A DNA stretch of 59,516 bases. Source: Chloroflexota bacterium. Its GTDB lineage: Bacteria; Chloroflexota; Anaerolineae; Caldilineales; Caldilineaceae. Location: the NCBI GenBank assembly GCA_003577005.1, contig QEUW01000003.1:1-59516 (forward strand), given 5' to 3'. Below are positions 1 to 9,440 of the stretch, piece by piece. The notes under the pieces are model-generated. The model had not been told where the DNA came from. It ran no database searches and was given only the letters and a program-made list of their open reading frames with translations. Made by a program: the position numbers and the translations under genes. Numbering within the stretch: position 1 is the stretch's first letter; each line of letters starts with the position of its first letter.

Positions 1-1
1 C

Positions 2-1030
2 GAGGCGCTGCACGGGCTGCGGCCCGGCCAGAAGACAGTTGTCGGGCCCAGCACGGGCAATTTCGGCATCGGCACAGCCTATATCAGCCTGCTCAAAGGG
101 TACCCGGCTATCGTTGTTATGCCCGACAACATGAGCCAGGAACGCTACGAGCGCATCCGTAGCTATGAGGGCGCGCTCGACCTTACACCCGGCACCGAGT
201 CCGATGTGATCCTGACGCTGGAGCGCACCCATAGGGAATATGTCAGCAAGCCGGAGCAATATGTGGTGTTGGCGCAGTTTGAACTCCTGCCCAACTACCG
301 CTTTCACCGCCACGTCACCGGCGATGCCGTGGTGCAGGCGGCGGGCGACGTGGGCAATGGCCGTGTGGCTGCCTTTGTCAGCGCACCGGGCAGCGCCGGT
401 ACCCTAGCCGCCGGTGACTATGTCAAATCGCTCTGGCCGGAGAGCAAGATCGTTGCGCTGGAGCCGCGCCAGTGTAGCACGCTTTACAACGGCGGCCAGG
501 GCCAGCACCGCATCGAAGGCATTGGCGACAAGATGGTGACGCTGATCCACAACGTCTACAACACCGACCTGCTGATGCTCATCCACGACGAGGACACGGT
601 GCGCGGCATGGAGGTGATCCAGACTGGCGGGGAAATTCTGGTCGAAAGGCTGGGCCTACCGGAAGCAACGGCCCGCGACCTGATAGGCAAGTTCGGGCCC
701 AGTTGTATCTGCAACATCATCGGCGCCATCAAAACAGCCAAATATCTGGGTCTCGGCCCACAGGATAACATCGTCACCATCGCCCCCACCGACGACCAGC
801 TTGAGACGTGGGCCAAGAGTGTCTTCCTTGGCGCAACACTGGGCGAGATCATCGACCTCAACCAGCCCGGCCAGCACGACCGGCTCCAACGCATGAAAGC
901 TGAACTCTGGACCCGCTTTGGTTACGACGCCACCTACATCGACCGCATGGCCAGCCAGGAGTTCTGGGAGGCCGAATACGCGCAAATCAAAACAATCGAC
1001 CCGCTGATCGAGCAGGAACGTAGAACGTAG
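2..1030 (+). CDS. PLP-dependent cysteine synthase-family enzyme, 5' partial
   Basis: The reading frame is open from base 2, before the first ATG at 119, so the N-terminus and the PLP-binding lysine lie outside the window. The visible part begins with a glycine-rich substrate loop (GPSTGNFGIGTA) followed by a PAIVVMP strand, as in fold-type II PLP enzymes of the cysteine synthase/threonine synthase group. A C-terminal GQHRIEGIG segment resembles the HxIxGIG motif of cysteine synthases. The exact substrate cannot be set. The TAG stop lies inside a heptamer-repeat hairpin shared with the convergent lipoprotein gene. Confidence 0.8.
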   Translation, partial: EALHGLRPGQKTVVGPSTGNFGIGTAYISLLKGYPAIVVMPDNMSQERYERIRSYEGALDLTPGTESDVILTLERTHREYVSKPEQYVVLAQFELLPNYRFHRHVTGDAVVQAAGDVGNGRVAAFVSAPGSAGTLAAGDYVKSLWPESKIVALEPRQCSTLYNGGQGQHRIEGIGDKMVTLIHNVYNTDLLMLIHDEDTVRGMEVIQTGGEILVERLGLPEATARDLIGKFGPSCICNIIGAIKTAKYLGLGPQDNIVTIAPTDDQLETWAKSVFLGATLGEIIDLNQPGQHDRLQRMKAELWTRFGYDATYIDRMASQEFWEAEYAQIKTIDPLIEQERRT

Positions 1031-1076
1031 AGCGTAGAACGTAGAACTGTTCTACGCTCTATGTTCTACGTTCTTC
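1020..1076. repeat. Heptamer-repeat hairpin, unit GTAGAAC, between convergent genes
   Basis: Four 7-bp units (GTAGAAC, GTAGAGC, GTAGAAC, GTAGAAC) are followed after one base by four reverse-complement units (GTTCTAC, GCTCTAT, GTTCTAC, GTTCTTC). The arms pair almost completely into a hairpin. The TAG stop of the plus-strand gene (1028-1030) and the TAG stop of the minus-strand lipoprotein gene (1076-1078) are both at least partly inside it. A bidirectional terminator role is inferred; there is no clear T-tract. Confidence 0.8.
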
Positions 1077-2119
1077 TATCCCTGGTCAAACTCGATCCAG
1101 ATCTCGCCCTGGCCATCGGGCACGGAGAAGGGCACATCCCGGCTGTCGCGCTCGCCGTTGCCGTCGAGGACGTAGAGTACGTAGTTGCCGGCGACGTTGT
1201 TGCCGGGGATATCGCTCAGACCTACCTTGTACTCATAGTTATATTCGCCCAACATCCCCTGTTGGCGGACATCGACCTGGCTGCGCGTTCCGTCGCTGAT
1301 GGGCAGCTTTTGGCCGTCCTTGAACATGGCGACAAAGTAACTGCCCTGGGGCCGGCCCCCGTCCCCGCTGTGCTTGAACATAAACTGCAACTTCAGTTCT
1401 GTCCCGCCGTTGGGCGCAAAGGCAGGGCCGCCGCTGACGCGAAACTTACAGCCGTCCCCACCGATGTTGGCGCAGGGATCATCTGCGGGGGGTGGCGGCG
1501 CTTCGGCCTGGGGTTCTGGTGTAGGCGTCGGCTGCTCTTGCGGCTGTGGTTGGGGGGCCAATGTCGGCGCCTGCGCTACGGGCTGAGCCGGCAGGTCAGT
1601 GACCACGGGCACAGCTTCGGCATCTGCAACCGTAGCCAGTTGTCCAAAGATCCACACCTGCTGGCCGTTGATACAGCAGATCTGCCACCAATCCCCTTGC
1701 TGATTCTTGCCGATGATTTCAAAACTCTGGCCACGGGTGGCTTCGCCGGCCAGCCCATACTCGGTCCCAGGACCAAGCCGGACATTTACCTGATCTTGCG
1801 TGATAGTAAGTTGAGCCTGGGGTGAGGGCGTTGCGGTTGGTTCCGGTGTGGCGACCTCGGCAGGCTCCTCCTCGACAGCCGGGCTGTCGGGCGCCTCGGT
1901 GGGCGGCAGGTCGGCGACAGGCGGCGCCACGGTCTCTGTGGGGGTGGGTGTCGCTATTTCGACCGGCGTGGCCGTAAAAGTCGGCACCAGTTGCCGGATA
2001 TCAACTGGTACAGGTGTCGGCTCCGGCCCGGTGCCGATGAGCAGGCCACAACCGCTGGCAGCCCCCATGACCGCCAGCAACAAACCTACATAACCCCCCC
2101 TACGCAGGTACGCAATCAT
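1076..2119 (-). CDS. SH3b-domain lipoprotein
   Basis: About 347 residues. The start at 2119 is chosen because AGGAG sits 8 bases upstream; the longer in-frame ORF to 2245 would overlap xseA. The N-terminus has a hydrophobic segment followed by a cysteine in a lipobox-like context (GAASGC). A long Pro/Thr/Glu-rich linker follows, then a bacterial SH3 (SH3b) domain with the [12 protein letters not shown] signature and a GDWWQICC segment. The C-terminal roughly 130 residues form an unassigned beta-rich domain ending IEFDQG. It is probably anchored outside the membrane and may bind cell-wall material; ligand unknown. Confidence 0.75.
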   Translation of the reverse strand: MIAYLRRGGYVGLLLAVMGAASGCGLLIGTGPEPTPVPVDIRQLVPTFTATPVEIATPTPTETVAPPVADLPPTEAPDSPAVEEEPAEVATPEPTATPSPQAQLTITQDQVNVRLGPGTEYGLAGEATRGQSFEIIGKNQQGDWWQICCINGQQVWIFGQLATVADAEAVPVVTDLPAQPVAQAPTLAPQPQPQEQPTPTPEPQAEAPPPPADDPCANIGGDGCKFRVSGGPAFAPNGGTELKLQFMFKHSGDGGRPQGSYFVAMFKDGQKLPISDGTRSQVDVRQQGMLGEYNYEYKVGLSDIPGNNVAGNYVLYVLDGNGERDSRDVPFSVPDGQGEIWIEFDQG

Positions 2120-2219
2120 CGGCAAAACTCCTATGGTACAAGATACGTGACTGTTCAGCCTTCTCACCCAGTGGCGAACACCCCGGGCGCCCAGCTTTCG
2201 ACGAGTGGCGATAACCGAT

Positions 2220-3416
2220 CTAAGTACGGGTCGCAGTATAGGCACCGCCGGCAGTGCGGATGTGCAGTCGTTCGCCCGCGGTCGTCTGGGCCGGGTCGGA
2301 AACGACGGCGCCGTCTTCTTTCTGTACGACGCTGTATCCCCTTTGCAACACGGCCACTGGGCTCAGCGCCACGAGCCGTTGTCGGGCGGCCTGACTGTGT
2401 GCAGCCAGACGGTCCAATTTACGCCGCAGGGCGAACTCCATGCGCACCGTTCGATCTTCCAGCCGTTGGCGGCGCAGGTCGATCTGGCGGCGGGGGTCGA
2501 GGCGCAACACGCGTTGCAATGCCTGGGCCACATCCGCGCGGGCCCCGGCCAGCAGAGCGGCTGCATCGCTTACCAGCCGTCGCTGCAACCCGGCCAATTG
2601 AACCGCTACCTCTGCCCGGTCGGGCACGGCGGCTGCGGCTGCGGCCGATGGGGTCGGCGCCCGCAGGTCGGCCACGAAGTCGGCGATCGTAAAGTCCGTT
2701 TCGTGGCCAATCCCCGTGATGACCGGGATGTGGCTCTCGACAATGGCGTTGGCCAAAGCTTCGCTGTTGAAGGCCCATAGGTCTTCGATGCTGCCGCCGC
2801 CACGGGCCAGGATCAGCGTATCGATAGGCGACACAGTGCGCGCATAGTCGTTGGCTGTCGCAAGCGCGGCTACAAGTTGGGCAGGCGCCTCGACGCCCTG
2901 CACCAAGGTAGAAAAGAGCACGACCTCGACCAACGGCCAGCGACCGGCCAGCACCCGTAAGATATCGCGCAGCGCCGCTGCGTCGCGGCTGGTGACAACT
3001 GCCAATCGGGTCGGCGCCAGGGGAATTGGCCGTTTGCGCTCTGCGTCAAAGAGCCCGGCAGCGGCGAGTCGTGCTTTGAGCCTCTCAAGCTCTTCGTAAA
3101 GTTGGCCGCGCCCAAAAGGCAAAATTTGATTGACATATAGCTGAAATGTACCCCGTTCGGGGTAGACACCGACGTAGCCGTGTGCTACAATCTGGTCGCC
3201 TTCGTTGGGTAACCACGATTGGCTCAGCGCAACGTTTTTCCACATGACCGCGCCAATGGCGGCGCCGTCGTCCTTCAAACTGAAGTAGATGTGGCCGCTG
3301 GCCGCGCGCTTCCAGTTGCTGATTTCGCCCAGCACCCAGATGTCACGCAGCAGTTCGTCATGCTCGAAGAGCGTGACAATGTGTGTGTTGAGCGCAGAAA
3401 CTGTGACTGGTTTCAT
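2220..3416 (-). CDS. xseA: Exodeoxyribonuclease VII large subunit
   Basis: 398 residues, near the usual length. The N-terminal OB-fold (about residues 1-100, with [18 protein letters not shown]) binds single-stranded DNA. The catalytic large-subunit domain follows, with the family motifs [25 protein letters not shown] and [14 protein letters not shown], then the long helical C-terminal region. With XseB it degrades single-stranded DNA to oligonucleotides in repair. No xseB gene follows; the next gene is an unrelated lipoprotein about 100 bp downstream. There is no obvious Shine-Dalgarno sequence before the ATG. Confidence 0.95.
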   Translation of the reverse strand: MKPVTVSALNTHIVTLFEHDELLRDIWVLGEISNWKRAASGHIYFSLKDDGAAIGAVMWKNVALSQSWLPNEGDQIVAHGYVGVYPERGTFQLYVNQILPFGRGQLYEELERLKARLAAAGLFDAERKRPIPLAPTRLAVVTSRDAAALRDILRVLAGRWPLVEVVLFSTLVQGVEAPAQLVAALATANDYARTVSPIDTLILARGGGSIEDLWAFNSEALANAIVESHIPVITGIGHETDFTIADFVADLRAPTPSAAAAAAVPDRAEVAVQLAGLQRRLVSDAAALLAGARADVAQALQRVLRLDPRRQIDLRRQRLEDRTVRMEFALRRKLDRLAAHSQAARQRLVALSPVAVLQRGYSVVQKEDGAVVSDPAQTTAGERLHIRTAGGAYTATRT

Positions 3417-3666
3417 AGGTTTCGCAACGGTTGTAGCTTATTCTTCCGTGGAGATTCTATTTGCCCGGTTATAGCCAAAGACTATACTACAACACGCCGT
3501 TTCATCGAAAGTCGGGAGTTGGCGAGTGTCAGTCATGATTCGCTGTCTGTGTATAGTTGCTCTCCGATTGCGTGCTTAACCTGGCACCGAACCCGTTCAC
3601 ATTCCACCACAGGAGTAGACCGGTCTCGGTCCAGTGCAGTCGGGCGCATGTGGCAAGGAGGAGACT

Positions 3667-5172
3667 ATGTATCGAGCGCTGATATGCGTTGCGAGGCTGT
3701 TACTATTGGCTGGCGCCGGTTTGATGTTGCTCATTTCTTCTCTAGGAGTGAACTGGCGTGCGACCCCGCTTATAGCCTACGCGTCTACCGGAGGGCAGTC
3801 GCAATCGGCAGTCCCGCATACAGTGCTTGCTGCACCAGGACCCCAAATTGTTATCACTGCTACAGTAGGTATCGACCCTCACGGGTGCGCTTCCACCAAG
3901 AGTGTTACCGTTACAGCGGGCACGATGGTGGTCTACTGTTACAACGTGCTCAATACCGGCGATGTGACCTTTACCGACCACCTGATCACGGATGAGAGTC
4001 TGGGCATTCGCGCACCGATCACAAATTATATCTTGACGCCGGTGGGGGGACCGCAGCCGACCTTTTATTTCACAGCGGCTGTCCCTGTGTTGTCATCGGT
4101 TCTCAATACCATCGTCTGGACGACGACGAACATAAGCGGAGAGCAGGCCGTGGCCTACGATAATACTCGAGTTGTCGTGCCAGCTATCGTGGTGACGCAT
4201 ACCATCGGCAGTGATCCACACCACTGTGCTGATACGAGGGTTGTCGCCGTGATGCCAGGACAGGAAGTGATCCACTGCTATCGCGTCGAGAATTCAGGTG
4301 AGGTGGTGCTCTACTTACACACCGCAGAAGATTCGCGCTTGGGTGTAGTAGCCGAGGGCTGGCCTTTTCGATTGGAACCGGGCGCCACCGCCGAACTCAC
4401 GGTTACCGAAGTGGCTACGATGACAACCAATAGTATCATCACCTGGACCGCCGCAGTCACCGAAGCGCTGTACGCAACTGCTGTGGACGAGGCAACCATC
4501 CTCGTACCAGCCATCACAGTCAGCACGACCGTCGGTGACCAGATAGGCGCCTGCGCCTCGACGACGGAGATCACGGTGACGGTGGGTGATCGGGTAACCT
4601 TCTGCTATCTGGCTTCCAATACCAGCGGTATTGACTTCTCGCCCCTCATCGTCCAGGATCAGTTGTTCAACGACGAACCGATTGTCGTCACCAAGACGCT
4701 TACGAATAACCACGGGCTGTGGTTTACCCTGACGGCGCCCATCACCCAGGCGATGGTCAATACTGTCACCTGGGAGGCGCAGGCCGAGGGCGAATTGTCC
4801 GCCGTAGGCACCGCTACGGCCTTTGTGCATACGCTGGCGCGTATCGACGCTGCGGCCTTTGAAGATAGTAACAGTAATCTCCAATATGATCCGGAAGAGC
4901 ACGGATTTGCCGGCATCACCTTGACATTGGAGACAGCCGGAGCGGAGGTCCAAACCGGGCAAACCGGCGCTGACGGAAGATTGAGCTTCAAGGCGCTGAA
5001 AACAGGTCCCTATACGTTGACCATCTCGACAGACAATCTGCAAGGTTATGAAGTAAACCCGGCAATGACCCAGCCGCTCGTGGTCGAGAGCGGTAAGCGC
5101 TATACCGCAACCTTTGCTCTTATCTGGCCGGACGAAACAAGCTACCTCCATTTGCCACTCGTACAGCGGTGA
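3667..5172 (+). CDS. Secreted surface protein with repeated beta domains
   Basis: 501 residues from the ATG at 3667, preceded by AAGGAGGAG; the upstream in-frame ATG at 3634 lacks this site. A signal peptide/membrane segment covers about residues 1-35. Three homologous extracellular repeats of about 110 residues follow, each opening with a phrase like ITATVGIDPHGCAST, then a V-C-Y core resembling DUF11-type conserved repeats. A Cna/SdrD-like B domain (FEDSNSNLQYDPEEHGFAGITL) precedes the C-terminal YLHLPLVQR. Short C-termini of this type are, from memory, frequent in secreted Chloroflexota proteins. Probably adhesive or structural; no enzymatic motif seen. Confidence 0.75.
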   Translation: MYRALICVARLLLLAGAGLMLLISSLGVNWRATPLIAYASTGGQSQSAVPHTVLAAPGPQIVITATVGIDPHGCASTKSVTVTAGTMVVYCYNVLNTGDVTFTDHLITDESLGIRAPITNYILTPVGGPQPTFYFTAAVPVLSSVLNTIVWTTTNISGEQAVAYDNTRVVVPAIVVTHTIGSDPHHCADTRVVAVMPGQEVIHCYRVENSGEVVLYLHTAEDSRLGVVAEGWPFRLEPGATAELTVTEVATMTTNSIITWTAAVTEALYATAVDEATILVPAITVSTTVGDQIGACASTTEITVTVGDRVTFCYLASNTSGIDFSPLIVQDQLFNDEPIVVTKTLTNNHGLWFTLTAPITQAMVNTVTWEAQAEGELSAVGTATAFVHTLARIDAAAFEDSNSNLQYDPEEHGFAGITLTLETAGAEVQTGQTGADGRLSFKALKTGPYTLTISTDNLQGYEVNPAMTQPLVVESGKRYTATFALIWPDETSYLHLPLVQR

Positions 5173-5231
5173 CACAGTTCGCTCACCGCCTCTATGGTGA
5201 AGAGAATCAGAAACCCACGTTGGCGATAGCG

Positions 5232-5268
5232 ACGTCCTGGATCGTATCAACATGATCCAGGACGTTTT
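5232..5268 (+). terminator. Rho-independent terminator after the surface protein gene
   Basis: The inverted repeat CGTCCTGGATC / GATCCAGGACG with a 10-base loop is followed directly by TTTTTG. It lies about 60 bases after the stop of the surface protein gene. Confidence 0.85.
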
Positions 5269-5325
5269 TGTGCTGCCGGCGAAACATCTTCATACCACCA
5301 CCTTCGGCAGGTTGGAAGGGCAAAT

Positions 5326-5414
5326 TTGTCCTATATTGTTGCAGGCTATTGTCCCTTGATCTCCGGCAACAAAAACGGTACAATCGCATATCTACCGGTG
5401 AATTGTCCTATATT
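5326..5414 (+). promoter_or_regulatory. mocR promoter with flanking direct repeats (candidate operator)
   Basis: A sigma70-type promoter is visible: -35 TTGATC at 5356-5361, a 17-base spacer, and -10 TACAAT at 5379-5384. A perfect 12-bp direct repeat TTGTCCTATATT occurs at 5326-5337 and 5403-5414, flanking the promoter. A shorter TTGTCC copy lies at 5349-5354. MocR-family regulators commonly bind direct repeats at their own or adjacent promoters, so autoregulation is a reasonable inference. Confidence 0.7.
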
Positions 5415-5429
5415 TACGGGAAGTGAGCT

Positions 5430-6908
5430 ATGTCATTTTCCTTTCAACTGCGGCGCGACCGGCAGGCCGCGCTCTATCAACAAATTGCTGAACAGATCAA
5501 AGACCAGATCAGTAGCAACCGGTTGCCGGCGGGCGCACGGCTGCCTACCATTCGCCAACTGGCGCAACAGGCGGGGGTGACACGCGTCACCGTCCAAAAC
5601 GCCTATGATACGCTCCAGGCCGAGGGCTGGATCGAGGCAACTATCGGTCGCGGCACCTTTGTCAGCGAGCGGGTCCAGCAGCAAGTCGTTCTTCGTTCGC
5701 TGGAACAACAGATAACCCCGGATGGCGTCATCAGCGACATTCTCCAGGTCAATGATATGGTAGGTGTTCGCACGCTGGCCAGTGCATCGCCCGACCCCCA
5801 TCTTTTTCCGGCCGATGAGTTCTGGGCCACGCTGGCGGCTCTTCGCAACGAGGCGGCGACAGTCGCTTCGTACGGTTCTACTCAGGGGGCCTCGCCCTTA
5901 CGGTTGGAGCTGGCCAAATTGCTGCGCGACCGCCAGATCGATGTGACGCCCGACGAGGTCATTGTCACCGCTGGGGTGACACAAGGGCTGGCGCTGGTGG
6001 TGCAGGCGCTTTGCCGGCCGGGCGATGTGGTTCTCGTGGAGCAACCCAGTTATGTCGGCTTTCTCCACATGCTCAAAATGCAGGGGGTGCAGCCGGTGGC
6101 TGTTGCGCTCGACGAAGAAGGTCCCCGGCTCGACCTGCTGGAGCGTATCGCAGCGCAGTACCGGCCCCGTTTCTTTTACACTATTCCGACCTTCCACAAC
6201 CCCACGGGGGTCTGCATGTCATCAGCGCGGCGCAAGGCTGTGCTGGCCCTGGCGTTGCGCTACGGCTTTCTCGTGGTGGAAGATGACATCTATGCAGGTC
6301 TGGCCTATGACCAGCCTGCCCCGCTGCCGCTCTATGCCGAAGACCACACTGGTTCGGTCGTCTATCTCTCCAGCTTTTCCAAGACATTGATGGCCGGGCT
6401 GCGGCTTGGCTATATGGTGGCGCCGGCGCCGTTGCAACAAAAGATCGTTTCATTGCGCCGGGCCACTGACCTCTGCAGCCCTATGCTGCTCCAACATGCG
6501 CTGGCAGATTTTTTGGCCGACGGCGGTTTCAAAAAGCACATGCGACGGGTCTTACCCATCTATCGCGAACGGCGCGATGCCTATGCGACAGCCATGCAAC
6601 ATGCCATGCCCGCTTCCGTATGCTGGACACGTCCGAGCGGAGGCTTCTGTTCCTGGCTCACCCTGCCCCGCCACCCGGCGTTAAGCGACATCTATCATGT
6701 TGCCGTGCAGCATGGCTGGGTCTTTGCGCCAGGCGCTGTCTTTTTGAGCGAGACCAGTACCGATCATCATCTCCGCATCTGTTTTGGCCACCAACCCCCG
6801 GCAACGATTCGCACAGGTGTTGAGCTTTTGAGCCGTTTGATCCGCGAACGGCTCGACTACAGTACACGCCATGAGGCCGGGTCTGTCACCTGGACGCCGC
6901 TCGTATGA
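5430..6908 (+). CDS. MocR-family regulator (GntR HTH fused to aminotransferase domain)
   Basis: 492 residues. The N-terminal winged helix of the GntR type (about residues 10-75, LYQQIAEQIKDQI then RLPTIRQLAQQAGVTRVTV) joins a class I/II aminotransferase-like domain. The latter carries YSSFSKTLMAGLRLGY, whose lysine is the expected PLP Schiff base, and the HNPTG motif. MocR proteins usually sense PLP or an amino-acid-related ligand rather than catalyse transamination. The ATG follows GGGAAGTGAGCT. Downstream genes encode amino-acid-type enzymes, which are plausible targets. Confidence 0.92.
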   Translation: MSFSFQLRRDRQAALYQQIAEQIKDQISSNRLPAGARLPTIRQLAQQAGVTRVTVQNAYDTLQAEGWIEATIGRGTFVSERVQQQVVLRSLEQQITPDGVISDILQVNDMVGVRTLASASPDPHLFPADEFWATLAALRNEAATVASYGSTQGASPLRLELAKLLRDRQIDVTPDEVIVTAGVTQGLALVVQALCRPGDVVLVEQPSYVGFLHMLKMQGVQPVAVALDEEGPRLDLLERIAAQYRPRFFYTIPTFHNPTGVCMSSARRKAVLALALRYGFLVVEDDIYAGLAYDQPAPLPLYAEDHTGSVVYLSSFSKTLMAGLRLGYMVAPAPLQQKIVSLRRATDLCSPMLLQHALADFLADGGFKKHMRRVLPIYRERRDAYATAMQHAMPASVCWTRPSGGFCSWLTLPRHPALSDIYHVAVQHGWVFAPGAVFLSETSTDHHLRICFGHQPPATIRTGVELLSRLIRERLDYSTRHEAGSVTWTPLV

Positions 6909-6925
6909 CAGGATAAAGGACATTA

Positions 6926-7067
6926 GGTTCTGTTGACATTTCAGCCCACACAGCGGTGCGTGTACTTGCAAAGTGCGTTGCACCTGCGACATGCATCCCC
7001 TAGCCGGTGCAACGTACGTGCGTCCTCTGGCCGGGTCGTGTACTGCTGGACAAATGTCAATAGAACC
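6926..7067. mobile_element. Short non-coding TIR element (MITE-like), family 1
   Basis: 142 bp bounded by GGTTCTGTTGACATTT and its inverted copy AAATGTCAATAGAACC (one mismatch), flanked by TA on both sides as a likely target duplication. It has no coding capacity. Its interior carries GTGCGTTGCACC-type palindromic sequence also found in the related copies near 34 kb. This suggests a miniature element moved by a transposase not present here. Confidence 0.75.
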
Positions 7068-7109
7068 TATACTGCGTTCAGTTTGAAACCCGGATTTTCG
7101 CCAACCTTT

Positions 7110-7176
7110 CGCATTCCGGGAAAGGGCCACAATGCTTCTCCGCAGCGTAGGCTCGCTGGCCCTTTCCCGGAATGCG
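7110..7176. repeat. Perfect 20-bp inverted repeat upstream of phzF-like gene
   Basis: The arms CGCATTCCGGGAAAGGGCCA and its exact complement are separated by 27 bases. Weaker pairing (AACCTTT / AAAGGTT) continues outside. It lies between mocR and the PhzF gene. It could be a terminator for mocR, a leader structure, or a small mobile palindrome; the sequence does not decide. Confidence 0.6.
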
Positions 7177-7283
7177 GGTGTAAAGGTTCTCATTCTGATT
7201 TGAGTATAGCAAAGCACGCCATCCTGCCATACTGTCCTACAACAAAATTTCAACATTGTTCACTCGCGAAAGAAGGAGCACAC

Positions 7284-8162
7284 ATGCCCACCTATCCGTT
7301 TATGCAGGTCGATGCGTTTAGCGAACGAGCGCTCGCCGGCAATCCCTGCGCCATCGTCTTCGATGCCGATGATCTGGACGAGGCCACGATGCAGGCGATT
7401 GCACAGGAGATGAATCTCTCGGAGACAGCCTTTGTCCTGCGCTCGACCGTTGCCGATGTGCGCGCCCGCTACTTTACGCCGGAAGAGGAGATTCCGCTGG
7501 CCGGCCACCCGACGATTGCGACGGTCTTTGCGCTCTTTGAAACGGGCCGGCTTGCGTTACAAAACGAGCACACGACGATCCAGCTTGAACTGCGCGACGG
7601 CCCGATTCCAGTCGAGGTCATCGCCCGTGCGGGCCGGGTCGTGCGCGTGGTGATGACCCAGCGTAAGCCGCAATTTCTCGCCACCTATGAGGCCGCTGAG
7701 GTGTTGCCCGTGTGGGGGCTGCCGCCCGAAGCCGCCCTATCCGGCGTCCCGATCCAGACGGTCAGCACCGGGACGCCCCAGTTGATGGTTCCACTAGCCA
7801 GCCTTGACGACCTGCGCCGGCTCAACCTGGACGAGGCGGCCTACCGCCGCTTGCGCGCCGCGGCCGACTTCTTTAGCGTTCACCTTTTCTGTTTGCAGGG
7901 CGCCACCCCAGCCGGCCAGACCTTTGCCCGCCATCTGGTGCCCTTTGAAGACCCGTTCACCGGCTCTGCCACCGGCGGCATGGGGGCTTATCTCTGGCGT
8001 TACGGGCTGATCCAACAGCCAACTTTTGTCGCTGAACAGGGGCATTGGATGGGTCGCCCCGGCCAGGCTACGGTCGAAGTTGTCGGTTCGCGCGAGGAGA
8101 TCGAGACGGTAAAGGTGGGCGGGAGCGCAGTCACCATTCTGCGCGGGGACCTCTCCATCTGA
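7284..8162 (+). CDS. PhzF-family isomerase/epimerase-like protein
   Basis: 292 residues from the ATG at 7284, preceded by AAGGAG; the upstream extension of the frame runs through the TIR element and is not coding. Family motifs are present: the N-terminal VDAFSERALAGNPCAIV, the NLSETAFV segment whose glutamate is the catalytic acid/base in PhzF, PLAGHPT, and the second-half GSATGGMGAYL. The family is a cytosolic two-lobed diaminopimelate-epimerase-like fold. The substrate is unknown; phenazine synthesis is not implied since no other phz genes are present. Confidence 0.88.
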   Translation: MPTYPFMQVDAFSERALAGNPCAIVFDADDLDEATMQAIAQEMNLSETAFVLRSTVADVRARYFTPEEEIPLAGHPTIATVFALFETGRLALQNEHTTIQLELRDGPIPVEVIARAGRVVRVVMTQRKPQFLATYEAAEVLPVWGLPPEAALSGVPIQTVSTGTPQLMVPLASLDDLRRLNLDEAAYRRLRAAADFFSVHLFCLQGATPAGQTFARHLVPFEDPFTGSATGGMGAYLWRYGLIQQPTFVAEQGHWMGRPGQATVEVVGSREEIETVKVGGSAVTILRGDLSI

Positions 8163-8240
8163 AAGACAAATCCCTTTGAAGTGACGCAGGTACGCATCGT
8201 ATATCACACAAACCATTCAACCACAAGCTGGAGCAGCGGC

Positions 8241-9440
8241 ATGAACATCGAACACCTCTTGGCGGATCGGACCGAGGTCATGGGGGTCAACGCCATTCGT
8301 GAAATTCTCAAGGTTGTCTCGCAGCCGGGCATGGTGTCGCTGGCCGGGGGCATCCCCGCACCGGAGAGCTTTCCCCTTGGGATTTTGCAGGAACTGGGTA
8401 CTATTGTGCAAGAGAAGTATGGCGCTGGGGCATTCCAATATGACGCCACGGAAGGTTTTGCACCACTGCGCGCCGCGCTAGTTGATTACCTGGCCGGCAG
8501 AGGCATCAGAGCAACTGCCGATGACATCTTAGTCGCCAGCGGTTCGCAGGGTGTGCTCGACAGTATGGGCAAGGTCTTTCTCAACCGGGGCGACCTTGTG
8601 GCGGTGGAAGCGCCAACCTATCTTGGGGCACTACAGGCGTTTAACCCCTACGAACCGCGCTATGTGCAGATCGCAACCGACGGCGACGGCGTGATTCCGG
8701 CGGCGCTGGAAGAGGTGGTGCGCAGCCGCCAGATCAAGTTCATCTACCTGACGCCTACCTTTCAAAATCCCACCGGACGCACGTTGAGTTTGGCACGGCG
8801 GCAAGAGGTTGCGCGACTTATTCAACAGTACAACGTCATGCTGATCGAAGATGACCCGTACAGCGACCTGCGCTATCACGGCAAGCCCTTGCCGCCGATC
8901 AAAACATTTGCGCCTGACCATGTGGTCTATGTAAGCACGCTCTCAAAGGTCTTTGCGCCCGGATTGCGGATTGGTTTTTGTGCGGCGCCGCCGGCTGTCC
9001 GCAAATGGCTGGTCATTGTCAAGCAAGGGGTGGATCTGCATACCAGCACCTACAATCAGGCGCTGGCGACCGAGTATCTGGCCGGCGGGTATCTGCGGCG
9101 ACATCTGCCCAATATCATTGAGCTCTACCGGCCGCGCCAGCTTGCCATGCTCCATGCACTAGACCGTCACCTGCCCGAAGGGTTCACCTGGTCGCAACCC
9201 GCCGGGGGGATGTTTATCTGGGTAGAAGGGCCGCCAGGGTTGGATGCCGAGGCGCTCTATTGGCAGGCGGTTGCCCGTAAGGTGGCCTTTGTACCCGGCA
9301 AGTTCTTTTTTGCCCGGCGCGGCGATGGGCTGGCCACCATGCGGCTGAACTTTACCATGGTCGATGAAACAACCATCGACCGGGCGCTCTGCGTGCTGGC
9401 CGAAGCCATTGCAGCCATGCAAACTATGGGTGAAGCATGA
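8241..9440 (+). CDS. PLP-dependent aminotransferase, 2-aminoadipate transaminase-like
   Basis: 399 residues. The ATG at 8241 (MNIEHLLADRTEVMGVNAIREIL) has GGAG 8 bases upstream; the 20-residue upstream extension does not look coding. It is a class I/II aminotransferase of the LysN/ARO8-like group: SLAGGIPAPESFP near the N-terminus, TPTFQNPTGRT, EDDPYSDLRY, and STLSKVFAPGLRIG with the PLP lysine. It lacks the GntR domain of the neighbouring MocR gene. The next gene overlaps it by ATGA, so it is translationally coupled to a small transporter. Confidence 0.88.
   Translation: MNIEHLLADRTEVMGVNAIREILKVVSQPGMVSLAGGIPAPESFPLGILQELGTIVQEKYGAGAFQYDATEGFAPLRAALVDYLAGRGIRATADDILVASGSQGVLDSMGKVFLNRGDLVAVEAPTYLGALQAFNPYEPRYVQIATDGDGVIPAALEEVVRSRQIKFIYLTPTFQNPTGRTLSLARRQEVARLIQQYNVMLIEDDPYSDLRYHGKPLPPIKTFAPDHVVYVSTLSKVFAPGLRIGFCAAPPAVRKWLVIVKQGVDLHTSTYNQALATEYLAGGYLRRHLPNIIELYRPRQLAMLHALDRHLPEGFTWSQPAGGMFIWVEGPPGLDAEALYWQAVARKVAFVPGKFFFARRGDGLATMRLNFTMVDETTIDRALCVLAEAIAAMQTMGEA

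Noticed and set aside
6933..7283. N-terminal extension of the PhzF protein
   Set aside because: Runs through the TIR element and the 20-bp inverted repeat; a ribosome site and the family N-terminus are at 7284.
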